A stretch of DNA of 32,426 bases from Flavobacteriaceae bacterium (GTDB taxonomy: Bacteria; Bacteroidota; Bacteroidia; Flavobacteriales; Flavobacteriaceae): positions 1 through 32,426 of the forward strand of contig CANFHX010000033.1 of NCBI GenBank assembly GCA_947446865.1. The letters run 5' to 3'. The position numbers were made by a program, and so were the translations under genes. The notes below the pieces were generated by a model. That model saw only the letters and a program-made list of their open reading frames with translations, was not told the DNA's origin and made no database searches. Positions within the stretch are counted from its first letter, which is position 1; each line of letters starts with the position of its first letter. Positions 16,066 to 26,400 of this stretch are shown here, in pieces.

Positions 16066-16112
16066 CAGTCTATTATCTATCCGTCTATCATCTATCCGTC
16101 TATTTTCTATAT
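16066..16112. repeat. Degenerate tandem repeat (CTATCCGTCTATCAT-like) before menC
   Basis: The gap before menC consists of variants of a roughly 14-nt unit, TCTATTATCTATCCG, TCTATCATCTATCCG and TCTATTTTCTATATT. There are three near-perfect units and no clear promoter, stem or reading frame. Confidence 0.6.
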
Positions 16113-16121
16113 TCTCCTCCA

Positions 16122-17174
16122 ATGAAAGCCACCTACCAAAAATACATTCTGAATTTTAAACGCCCTTCCGGAACCTCCAGAGGAGTAATGAATGTAAAAG
16201 AAACTTGGTTTATAGTTCTAGAACAGGATGGTAAAAAAGGTATTGGTGAATGCGGAATCCTTAGAAGTTTGAGTGCCGATGATCGTCCCGATTACGAAGA
16301 AAAACTGCAATGGACTTGCCAAAATATCCATCTAGGAAAAGACCAACTTTGGGAAGCCTTAATTGAGTTTCCTTCGATCCAATTTGGAGTAGAAATGGCC
16401 TTCCAATCCTTAGCATCCGAAACACCATTTTTATTGTTTCCATCTGCCTTTACGCAAGGCAAAAAAAACATGGATATTAATGGCTTAGTTTGGATGGGAG
16501 AAGCCGAGTTTATGAAGCAACAAATAGAAGAAAAACTAGCACAAGGTTTTCATTGCATCAAACTTAAAATAGGCGCCATCGATTTCCAAAAAGAACTCGA
16601 TTTATTGCGCTTTATCCGACAAAATTTTGATGCGGATACTATAGAAATTCGAGTAGATGCGAATGGTGCTATTGATGAATCCGATGCTTTATATAAATTA
16701 AACCAATTATCTGGTTATAAACTACATAGTATTGAACAACCTATTGCTAAAAACCGTACTGACAGTATGGCAGAGCTATGTAAAAACACCCCAATTCCTA
16801 TTGCCCTTGACGAAGAACTAATCGGAGTGTTTTCGTATGCCGAAAAAGAGGCTCTTTTGATAAAAATCAAACCACAATACATCATTTTAAAACCTAGTTT
16901 TGTAGGTGGTTTTCGAGGCACGAAAGAATGGATAGACCTTGCAAAAAAACACCAAATTGGTTGGTGGATTACCTCCGCCTTAGAAAGTAATATCGGATTA
17001 AATGCCATCGCACAATGGACCTTTTTACAACAAAATTCCATGCCACAAGGACTCGGAACTGGAGGACTTTTTACCAACAATTTTGACTGCCCTTTAGAAG
17101 TTAAAAACGGACAACTATCTTATAATCCAAACTTGGATTGGAGAGTTGAATTAACCAATCACTTTATTGATTAG
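16122..17174 (+). CDS. menC: o-succinylbenzoate synthase
   Basis: Enolase-superfamily enzyme that dehydrates SHCHC to o-succinylbenzoate in menaquinone synthesis. It has 350 residues. The expected residues are all present: KLK with Lys147 and the base Lys149, metal ligands Asp179 (RVDANGA), Glu205 (SIEQPI) and Asp230 (ALDEEL), and Lys257 (ILKPSF). The WWITSALESNIGLNAIAQW segment follows at about 275-300. The N-terminal capping domain contains the usual FKRPSGTSRG substrate loop. The start ATG at 16122 follows a short tandem repeat. It probably shares a transcript with the upstream genes, while the exporter downstream seems to have its own promoter. Confidence 0.95.
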   Translation: MKATYQKYILNFKRPSGTSRGVMNVKETWFIVLEQDGKKGIGECGILRSLSADDRPDYEEKLQWTCQNIHLGKDQLWEALIEFPSIQFGVEMAFQSLASETPFLLFPSAFTQGKKNMDINGLVWMGEAEFMKQQIEEKLAQGFHCIKLKIGAIDFQKELDLLRFIRQNFDADTIEIRVDANGAIDESDALYKLNQLSGYKLHSIEQPIAKNRTDSMAELCKNTPIPIALDEELIGVFSYAEKEALLIKIKPQYIILKPSFVGGFRGTKEWIDLAKKHQIGWWITSALESNIGLNAIAQWTFLQQNSMPQGLGTGGLFTNNFDCPLEVKNGQLSYNPNLDWRVELTNHFID

Positions 17175-17238
17175 ATTTCTTTTTTTTTCAATTTTGCAAC
17201 AACTTTTATTCAACCACCTGTAATCTGTTTTTTTTTTG

Positions 17239-17246
17239 TAAATTTG
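17239..17246 (+). promoter_or_regulatory. Probable -7 box of the exporter operon (TAAATTTG)
   Basis: Exact TAnnTTTG on the plus strand, 24 bp before the ATG at 17271. It overlaps an in-frame TTG at 17244, which therefore cannot be the start. No TTG at -33 is seen; a T-tract precedes the box. Confidence 0.5.
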
Positions 17247-17270
17247 AGTAAGAATTATAATACAAAGCAC

Positions 17271-18362
17271 ATGCGCTATTCTTTCATTATATTTACAGTC
17301 CTTACTGTCGCTTTTACTTCTTGCTCCAATAAAGATTCTGGAGAAATTCAACCAATTAAAGGAAACATCACCGAGAGTGTTTACGCTTCGGGTGTTATCA
17401 AAGCCGAAGACCAATACACCGTTTTTTCAACCGTTAGTGGCGTTTTGCAGCATACTAACGTGGTTGTTGGGCAATCGATAACTCTTGGACAATCGTTGTT
17501 TCAAATTGATAGTGATAAAGCATCCTTGACAACAGAAAATTCTCGATTGGCTTTCCAACTCAGTCAAGAAAACAGTCGTTACATTCAGGATAAAATTTCC
17601 GATATGGAAACTAAAGTACAGGCCGCTAAAGATAAACTTGCCTTGGATCAATCGGTTTATAATAGAAATAAAAACATCAAACAATACAATGTCATTTCCG
17701 AAGTAGATTATGAGAAAGTAGAATTGGCTTACAAAAACTCCAAATCCAATTACGAATCTACTTTGAAGCAATTATCCCAATTAAAAATACAACTGCATAA
17801 CGATCAAAGTCGAAACAATAACAATCTTAAAATTAGTGAGAAATCGCAAGGAGATTACACTATAAAAAGTGCCTTTACAGGTTCTTTATTTGATGTTTTA
17901 GTGAAAGACGGAACGCTTATTACGCCACAAACCCCATTGGCAATCATCGGGAAAATGAATGCTTATCTATTAGAATTGGATGTAGACGAAAACGATATGG
18001 TTCGGGTTAGTCTCGGTCAAAAAATTGTGGTTACTTTAGATAGTTATAAGGGGAAGGTTTTTGATGCTGTTGTAGATAAAATTTATCCGATTATGGACGA
18101 ACGTTCCAGAACTTTCAAAATAGAAGCCCATTTTGTAAATACACCTCCAAAATTATATCCTAATCTTACTGCAGAAGCAAATATTATCATCCAAATTAAA
18201 AAAGAGGTTATTACCATTCCAAAAAGTTATTTGGTGGACAATCAATATGTTTTGATTAATAAAGACGAAAAACGCAAAGTAAAAATTGGATTAAGTGATT
18301 ACCAAAATGTAGAAATTTTGGAGGGATTGCAAGCAACCGAATCTATTTACCGTCCTAAATAA
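17271..18362 (+). CDS. HlyD/MacA-type periplasmic adaptor lipoprotein
   Basis: Membrane-fusion subunit of an ABC exporter, 363 residues. The N-terminus MRYSFIIFTVLTVAFTSC is a lipoprotein signal with Cys18 as the lipid site, so the protein is anchored to a membrane facing the periplasm. The lipoyl half-motif (ESVYASGVIKAEDQYTVFSTVSGVLQHTNVVVGQSI) is followed by an alpha-hairpin of about 110 residues (SRLAFQLSQENSRYIQDKISDMETKVQAAKDKL...). Then come the second lipoyl half (GDYTIKSAFTGSLFDVLVKDGTLI) and a beta-barrel domain (LELDVDENDMVRVSLGQKIVVTLD). It is translationally coupled to the permease (TAATG overlap). The gene order adaptor-permease-ATPase matches DevBCA of cyanobacteria. Confidence 0.9.
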   Translation: MRYSFIIFTVLTVAFTSCSNKDSGEIQPIKGNITESVYASGVIKAEDQYTVFSTVSGVLQHTNVVVGQSITLGQSLFQIDSDKASLTTENSRLAFQLSQENSRYIQDKISDMETKVQAAKDKLALDQSVYNRNKNIKQYNVISEVDYEKVELAYKNSKSNYESTLKQLSQLKIQLHNDQSRNNNNLKISEKSQGDYTIKSAFTGSLFDVLVKDGTLITPQTPLAIIGKMNAYLLELDVDENDMVRVSLGQKIVVTLDSYKGKVFDAVVDKIYPIMDERSRTFKIEAHFVNTPPKLYPNLTAEANIIIQIKKEVITIPKSYLVDNQYVLINKDEKRKVKIGLSDYQNVEILEGLQATESIYRPK

Positions 18363-19618
18363 TGAACTTCAAACTAATATTTAATATTGCAATTCATTTA
18401 CTCCGAGCAAGACTAAAACAAAGTATTGTGGCTGCGGTTGGGGTTACTTTTGGTATTGCGATGTTTATTACTTTGGTGAGTTTCATGCACGGATTGAATA
18501 ATTTACTGGATGGTTTGATGCTTAATAGAACACCTCATGTTCGTTTATACAACGAAATAAAACCGTCTAAAAACCAACCTATTTTTTTGGCTGCAGAATA
18601 TAAAAAAAATGTAAATTTTGTTAAATCGGTTAAACCAAAAGACCGCGGAAAAGCTATCTATAATAGTAAAGTAATAATTCATTTTTTAAAACAAGACCCT
18701 CGAATTGTAGATGTAGCACCTAAAATCACAACACCCGTTTTCTTTAATTCGGGAACCATTGAAATTTCTGGGGTAATTAACGGAATTGACGTTTCGGCAG
18801 AAGAAAAATTATTTGCTTTAAGCGATTACATTATTGAAGGAAAAATTGCCGATTTGAATCAAAACAACAGCATCATCATCGGAAAAGGATTAGCAGACAA
18901 GATGCTTTTGGTGGTTGGTGACATTTTAAAAATAACCACTTCCAAAGGTAATTTAGCTTCTTTAAAGATAGTTGGAATAACTCAGGTTGGTATTGCAGAA
19001 ATTGATGACGTTATGAGCTACACTTCTTTAGATACTGCTCAAGAACTATTAGGAGAACCAACGAATTATATCACAGACATTCAAATAAAATTGTTCGAAA
19101 TAACATCGGCACCTGCATTAGCAAAAGAGTTCAGTACCAAATTTAATGTAGATGCCATAGATTACCAAACCACCAATTCGCAATTTGAAACTGGTAGCAC
19201 CGTGAGAAGTATTATTTCTTATGCTGTTGGAATCGTATTACTTATTGTGGCGGGTTTTGGTATTTACAACATTCTAAACATGATGATTTTTGAAAAAATG
19301 GATAGCATTGCCATACTTAAAGCTACTGGTTTTTCAGGCAATGACGTGAAATGGATTTTCATTTTATTATCGATGATTATCGGAATTACCGGAGGACTAT
19401 TTGGGTTGTTATTTGGTTTTATTTTTACCTCCATTATTGATGTAATTCCATTTGAAACTGCTGCGTTACCAACCATTAAAACCTACCCCATAGATTACAA
19501 TATTATATATTACATCATCGGAATCGTATTTGCAATTGGAACCACTTTTATTGCGGGATTATTTCCTGCACTTAAAGCCAGCAAGATAGATCCGGTGGAA
19601 ATAATTAGAGGAAAATAA
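18362..19618 (+). CDS. ABC exporter permease, MacB/FtsX type
   Basis: A 418-residue inner-membrane permease. TM1 (about 20-40, IVAAVGVTFGIAMFITLVSFM) is followed by a periplasmic MacB-type core domain (residues about 45-280). Three C-terminal TM helices form the FtsX domain (SYAVGIVLLIVAGFGIYNILNMMIFEKMDSIAILKATGFSGNDV, then FILLSMIIGITGGLFGLLFGFI, then YIIGIVFAIGTTFIAGLFPALKASKIDPVEIIRGK). The ending KASKIDPVEIIRGK is the usual FtsX-permease tail. It lacks a fused ATPase, unlike MacB; the ATPase is the next gene, 11 bp downstream. This mechanotransmission class drives periplasmic substrates outward and does not flip lipids directly. The substrate is unknown. Confidence 0.92.
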   Translation: MNFKLIFNIAIHLLRARLKQSIVAAVGVTFGIAMFITLVSFMHGLNNLLDGLMLNRTPHVRLYNEIKPSKNQPIFLAAEYKKNVNFVKSVKPKDRGKAIYNSKVIIHFLKQDPRIVDVAPKITTPVFFNSGTIEISGVINGIDVSAEEKLFALSDYIIEGKIADLNQNNSIIIGKGLADKMLLVVGDILKITTSKGNLASLKIVGITQVGIAEIDDVMSYTSLDTAQELLGEPTNYITDIQIKLFEITSAPALAKEFSTKFNVDAIDYQTTNSQFETGSTVRSIISYAVGIVLLIVAGFGIYNILNMMIFEKMDSIAILKATGFSGNDVKWIFILLSMIIGITGGLFGLLFGFIFTSIIDVIPFETAALPTIKTYPIDYNIIYYIIGIVFAIGTTFIAGLFPALKASKIDPVEIIRGK

Positions 19619-19629
19619 CTAGAAATCCA

Positions 19630-20304
19630 ATGAGTACTAAAGTTTTAGAAACTAAAAATTTATCCAAATACTTCTACGACCCAGTCAAGTTTCAAGTATT
19701 GAAAGAAATCAACATGAGCATCAATCATGGGGAGTTTGTTTCTATTGTTGGGAAATCAGGTTGCGGAAAATCTACTTTATTATATCTACTATCTACCATG
19801 GATACTGACTATGATGGAGAACTATTTCTAGATGAGGAATTAGTTACTGGAAAAAGCGATAAAGAATTAGCCAAACTCCGAAATGAAAATATAGGATTTG
19901 TATTTCAATTTCATTATTTATTAAACGAATATAGTGTACTGAAAAACGTAATGCTTCCAGGTATGAAATTAGGAAAATTCTCTAATGAAGAAATCGAGCA
20001 CCATGCAATGGAACATCTGCGCACCTTAGATATGCAGGAACAAGCACTTAAAATGCCTAACCAACTCAGTGGCGGACAGAAACAACGAGTTGCAATTGCT
20101 AGGGCATTAATCAATAATCCTATTATAATTATGGGAGATGAGCCTACTGGAAATTTAGATAAAAAAAACAGTGATATGGTGTTTGATATTTTCCAACAAT
20201 TGACTGTTGATTTAAAACAAACGCTATTAATAGTTACCCACGACCCTGATTTTGCTAATAGAACTAATAGAATCATTACCATGCAAGATGGAATGATTAT
20301 TTAA
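19630..20304 (+). CDS. ABC exporter ATPase (LolD/MacB-NBD type)
   Basis: A 224-residue cytoplasmic nucleotide-binding subunit for the FtsX-type permease upstream. Walker A is GKSGCGKS (41-48), Q-loop VFQFHYLLNEYSVLKNV (91-107), ABC signature LSGGQKQRVAIARAL (146-160) and Walker B IIIMGDEPTGNLD (165-177). The H-loop is TLLIVTHD. The short length and FQFHYLLNE segment are usual for the LolD/DevA group. It is the last gene of the operon, ending 24 bp before a strong terminator. An outer-membrane TolC-like partner is not encoded nearby. Confidence 0.93.
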   Translation: MSTKVLETKNLSKYFYDPVKFQVLKEINMSINHGEFVSIVGKSGCGKSTLLYLLSTMDTDYDGELFLDEELVTGKSDKELAKLRNENIGFVFQFHYLLNEYSVLKNVMLPGMKLGKFSNEEIEHHAMEHLRTLDMQEQALKMPNQLSGGQKQRVAIARALINNPIIIMGDEPTGNLDKKNSDMVFDIFQQLTVDLKQTLLIVTHDPDFANRTNRIITMQDGMII

Positions 20305-20328
20305 CCTTTAATATAGATTATAAAAAAC

Positions 20329-20363
20329 AAAACAGCATCAAAAAGATTTTTGATGCTGTTTTT
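20329..20363. terminator. Strong bidirectional terminator
   Basis: Perfect inverted repeat AAAACAGCATCAAAAA (20329-20344) with TTTTTGATGCTGTTTT (20347-20362) around GA, flanked by A-rich and T-rich tails on either side. It separates the plus-strand ABC operon from the convergent giant surface-protein gene (stop at 20426). Confidence 0.9.
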
Positions 20364-20425
20364 AGTTTGATTATTATTTTAAATAAATAGGTAACCTTTA
20401 TTAAGAATACACCTATTTTTATAAT

Positions 20426-23400
20426 TTATCTCTTAATCACCCTTACGGTTTTAAGATTATCACCTTGGCTTACAATCACGTTGTACACTCCTGAAGGATA
20501 ATTAGATCCAATTTCAAATCCTTCTACTTGAGTAGCATCTAGGATTTGGTTGTCCACTAGTTTTCCTAACATATCGTATACTTTCACCTGTAAAACTTCT
20601 TCGCTACTAGTTTTAATATCTAGTTGGAAGTTCTCTGCAAATGGGTTTGGATAGGCAGTAGCATTAAATACTATTGCTGTTGGGGTAGCAGCTTTAACAA
20701 TTTCACAATTTTTATAATATAATGTGAAAGGCTTAGAATATACTACCGCTCCACAAGGATTAGTGAACTTCGCTCTGTAGTAATTTACTCCAGCTGCTGC
20801 GTTAACTACTGTATATGAAGCGGATGTTGCATCTGCAATATCATTATATGCAGCACTAATAGACGTTGTAGATTGCTGCCATTGTATTTCTCCAACAGAT
20901 CCTGACCCTAGGGTTAGTGTTTTTGTAACATTACCACAAATAGCTAACGCTACTGTAGCACCCGATGGTGTTGTTACATTGGCGGTAATTGTTTTAGCCA
21001 ATGGTGCACTGTACACCATAACCGGAACTATTTCGCTAGTTTCTAAGAAACAAGTACCTATTGTAACTTGTGCTTTATAAGCAGTAGAAACGGTAAGGTT
21101 TGCTGTTACTAATGTTGGAGTAGAACCTGTAACTGCTGTCCAAGTAGGAGATGCAGTTGTCCAATTAGTAGATTTAAACCATTTAATAACACCAAAGGAA
21201 CCTGTTAAGGTTAACGTACTTCCTGTTCCGGTACATACTGTTGCATTTGCAGCAGTTAGAGTTCCTGCAATGGCTCCAGTTGCAATTGTATATTTAACTG
21301 CATTAGAATAAACCTCCGAACAAGGGCTGCTTGTTATTTTAGCTCTATAATAGGTATCTGCCACAATGCTGTTTGGAGTAAAGTTAGCAGATGTGGAAGA
21401 TGCACTAAATACACCATCCGAAACTAGAACATCTGTAAAGCTAGTTCCATCAGCAGAAGACTGCCATTGAACAGCTCCTGTATAACCTGTTACTTTTACT
21501 GTTCCAGTAGAACCAGAACAAATTAATGCTCCGCCAGTAACTGTTCCGGCAACCGACACTGGTTTTACTAGAACGGTTTTAACTGTACTTCTAGATTGGG
21601 TACAATTACTTGTTACTACACTTCTAACATAAAACTTAGAAAAAGAAGCATACGCAGCGGTATTCATGACAAAAGTAAGTTGGTTGGCACCATTACTTAC
21701 TGTTTGAAATCCTTCTGTAGTAGAAACTGTAGATACCTCCCATTGCATGGAAGTACCTGTATAAGCCGTAGAGTTTAAAGTTATATCTGCTCCTGCACAA
21801 ACGGAGGCATCACTAGTAATAACTCCTGCACGAGCAGAAGGCAGAACTGTAATTTTAACCGGAGTGCTATAAGTCACACAAGCTCCATTAGTAACTCGAG
21901 CTCTGTACCAAGTATCCACACCGATATCATTTGAGGTAAAAGTAGCTCCTGAGAAACTATTATTCCAAATCCAAGTTGCTGGAGCATTAGTAGCATTTAC
22001 ATAGTTTCTGGATAGTTGCCATAAAATAGTAGCCCCATTGGTATACCCACTTAGAGTAAGTAGCGTACTATTCGTAATTGGACTTGTTAAAACAGCACCG
22101 GTTGCATCCAATCCGGTTGCTAATGGTATGCAAACCGACACATCGCCACCGCTAATACTACCTGCATTTGCAGGAACACTAACCGTAATTTTAATAGCTG
22201 TTCCGTTTACAGAGTTACAAACCCCATTAGAAGCAACTACTCTAAACCAAGTATCTTGGGTTAAAATAGCTGTAGTAAATAAAATTATAGAATTTATCGC
22301 AGATACTTCCGATTGGGTAATGGCAGTTCCAACATTAGAATACGAAATTCCATCTGTAGACGATTGCCATTGGATGTTTCCAATACTTCCTGCTGCCAAA
22401 GATAAATTCACGCTAGTTCCTTGACACGTTGTTAAGGCAGGAGACAATCTATCTACTACTGTGATCGTTGCTGCTTTAGACAAGATGCTTAAATCCGTAA
22501 TAGAAACAATGTTTGATGTTTTAGCTCCACATGAAGAAGTACTAACTACTGCTTTGTATTTAGTTCCTGTTGCAGGAAATACTGAAGTAGTTTTAGTAAT
22601 ATTTAAAGTAGCAGTAGTGGCACCAGAATAATTAGCAGAGTTGCTAATTAAGATCCAAGTAGATGCTGTTGCTCCTTGCGCATACCAATTATAAGTAGCA
22701 TTTGCACCATCCGTAACTACTGAAATAGAAGCGGTACCGCCTATTGTTTTACAAATAGTAGTATTGCTTGGTTGGGTTGTTAGGTTGTTACTATTGATAG
22801 TAAGATCTAGTTTTTCGGTAATACAACTAGTACCGGAAGTATAAATTCCAGAAGTAGTGTAAGTAATTCCGTTAACGGACCAAGTGTAATTAGTACAAGC
22901 TGTTGCTGTAGTTGTATTGGTAGCACTAGGTGTGATAGTCAAGTTCAACGTTTCGGTATTACAATCTGTACCGGAAGTATAAATTCCAGAAGTAGTATAA
23001 GTAGTTCCATTAACAGACCAAGTGTAACTAGCACAAGCTGTTTCTGTAGTTGTATTGGCAGCACTAGGTGTGATAGTCAAGTTCAACGTTTCGGTATTAC
23101 AATCCGTACCGGAAGTATAAATTCCAGAAGTAGTATAAGTAGTTCCGTTAACCGACCAAGTGTAACTAGTACAAGCTGTTTCTGTAGTTGTATTGGCAGC
23201 ACTAGGTGTGATAGTCAAGTTCAACGTTTCGGTATTACAATCCGTAATGGAAGTATAAATTCCAGAAGTAGTATAAGTAGTTCCGTTAACGGACCAAGTG
23301 TAACTAGCACAAGCTGTTTCTGTCGTTGTATTAGTAGTGGTTGGGGCAATTATCAAATTCAAAATTTCTGTGTTACAACCTGTAACGTAGGTATAAATTC

Positions 23401-26400
23401 CAGAATTAGTATAAGTCGCACCATCAACCGACCAAGTATAACTGTCGCAAACAGAAACTTCAGTAGTGTTTGAAGTATTTGGTATAAAAATTAAATCTAT
23501 AGAATTAGAAGTTGTACAAGTTCCAGAGGTTGCTGTTACAGTATAAGTTCCAGTAGAAGATACTTCTACCATTGGGTTGTTATTGGATCCAAAAATAGTA
23601 CCTCCATTAGATGCCGTCCATAGTAAAGTAGGTGCTATTTGAAAATTACTTATAACAACCGCAGCTCTGCCAGAATTATTATTAGCAGTCATTCTAAAAG
23701 TAAAAACATCACCGGCTAAAACAGAAACAGAAATACTTCCATACTGGTTATCATCATAGGCATCTGGATGAAACCCGTAAAATAGTCTTGATACACCATT
23801 AACAATAAAATAAGGAGCTTCATTTTCAGCATCATCGTTGGTAGAATAAAAATAATTAAAAGAAATTATTGCGTTTTCTGGAATTGTAATGGTATAATCT
23901 GTATATCCAATATCTATCCCATTATCACCACTTGTGATTGTAATTGAAGTTGGAGTATTACTTGTATCTATACTACCATCTGTATTATTATTATTTAGCA
24001 CCCAATTTGAAACTGCATAACCTCCAGTAAAATTATTTTTTATTGGTGCAGACGTTGTAGAAAATAATTCTATTCCATACCCCTCACAAACAGATTCTGG
24101 AGTAGTAATTGTAATAATAGGATTAGTACAAATCTCCACTGTTATAGAAATTGTATAAGTAGAACTTCCACTAGCGTTTGTTGCCGTAACTACATAATCT
24201 GTTGCAGCAGTTGCTACAGTTGGGGTTCCTGTGATACTACCATCTGCATTCAATTCTAAACCTAATGGTAAAGCTGGACTAATAAAATAACTTTGAACTG
24301 CACCGCCAGTATTAGTTACAGTTAAAGCCACAATTGGACTATTAACTGTAAAATTATTAGATGCGTTGTATGTAATTACTGGTAGAACTCCTGCAAGTGC
24401 TAAAGTCGTAAAACTAAATTCATTTCCATAAGCCGTACCCACACTGTTAGTTGCATAAGCTCTAGCATAATAGGTAATTGAAGGAGATAATGCCGAAATA
24501 GCACTAACAAAATTTCCAGTTCCTATTCCATCTGAAGTTGTATTGTCCGCCGTAGTTGGGTTTGAAGTAGTACTCCAACATACTCCACGAGCGGTAACCG
24601 AAGTATAGCCATCAGAGGTAACTGTTCCTCCTAAAGAAGCAGTAGTTGCTGTTATTGCACTAGCTTCAGTTGTTGTAAGACTTGGAACTGAAGTAATAGT
24701 TAAGTTTATCGTGTAACTTGAACTTCCTCCACTATTAGTAGCCGTAACTACATAATCTGTTGCAGCAGTTGCTACAGTTGGGGTTCCTGTGATACTACCA
24801 TCTGCATTCAATTCTAAACCTAATGGTAAAGTTGGGCTAACCGAATAACTTTGAACTACACCGCCAGTATTGGTTACTGTTAAAGGTGCAATTGTATTGT
24901 TATTGGTAAAAATATTAGATGCATTATAAGTAATTACTGGCGCAGTTACTGTAGATGCTAAAGTTGTAAAACTTAATTCATTTCCATAACCAGTTCCAAA
25001 ACCATTTGTAGCAAAAGCTCTATAATAATAGGTTGTTGAAGGTGTTAAACCAGAAATTGGAAAATACACTAGTGTTATGTCAGAAGTAGAATTTAGATCA
25101 TTAGCAATTGTTGGATTAATACTCGTACTCCAACAAACACCGATAGTAGTAATAGTAGATTGATTATCACTAATTATCGTTACTCCTGAATCAGCATAAT
25201 TACTCAAAATGTGTATCGCATCAATAGTCTGGACACTTGGTTTACCTTGAACAGCAAGATTAAAGGTATAACTTCCACTACCACCACTGTTTGTAGCCGT
25301 TACAATATAATCTGTAGCAGCAGTAGCTACTGTAGGCGTTCCTGTTATACTCCCATCGGCATTTAATACTAAACCTGTTGGTAATGCTGGACTAATAGAA
25401 AACCCATTAGTAGTTGTTATTTTTCTAATTTTATGATTAGCGTAATCAGCTATATACAAATTTCCATCGGAATCAGAAGTAATGCCTGTGGGATTTGTAA
25501 AACTAGCTAGTGTAGCATTACCATCAATACTCCCCGGACTTCCAATCCCTGCGATGGTAGTTACTACACCCATCGGAGTGATTTTTCGTATTCTACGATT
25601 ACCGCTATCGGCTACATATAAAGTGCCAGAGGCATCAACAGTTATTCCAAAAGGCATACTAAACTGAGCTGATGCACCAGTACCGTCATTAAATCCTTCA
25701 GTACTACCCGCTAGAGTCGTTACTACACCTGATGGTGTAATTTTTCGGATTCTATGATTATCGCTATCCGCCACATAAATATTTCCAGTAGCATCTAAGG
25801 CTAGACCATAAGGTTTATTAAATCTTGCAGAAGTACCAATGCCATCATCAGTTCCAGTTAGATTATATCCCCCTGCCAATACCGTTAGATTATTTGACGT
25901 ATCTATTTTGTATATTCTACTACTATTATCCGAAAAATAAATAATTCCTGAATTATCCACAACAATTCCATTAGGAGTATTAAAATAAATTGATGAAGAA
26001 GAACTAGTCACTAACGTAGTTACATTTCCTGAGGCATCAATTTTTCGGATACCATCCATATCAGCTACAAAAACATTTCCTAAAATATCGGTAGCAATTC
26101 CTTTAGGATAACTAAACTGGGCGAAAGTACCAGTACCATCCGAATTACCAGCCATAAACCCACCCGCTAATGTGGTTACCACTCCTGAAGAAGAAATTTT
26201 TCGAATAGCGTAATTTCCCGCATCCGTTACATAGATAGTACCTAAAGCATCGAAGGCAACATCAAAAGGATTATAGAATTTCGCATTAGTAGCACTACCA
26301 TTTTCATACCCTAGTGTACTACCCGCAAAAGTGGAAACATTTGTAGAAGCAAGTCCACTCACCGTTCCTCCAGAATTACTTACTGCCAATGTCGTAATTG

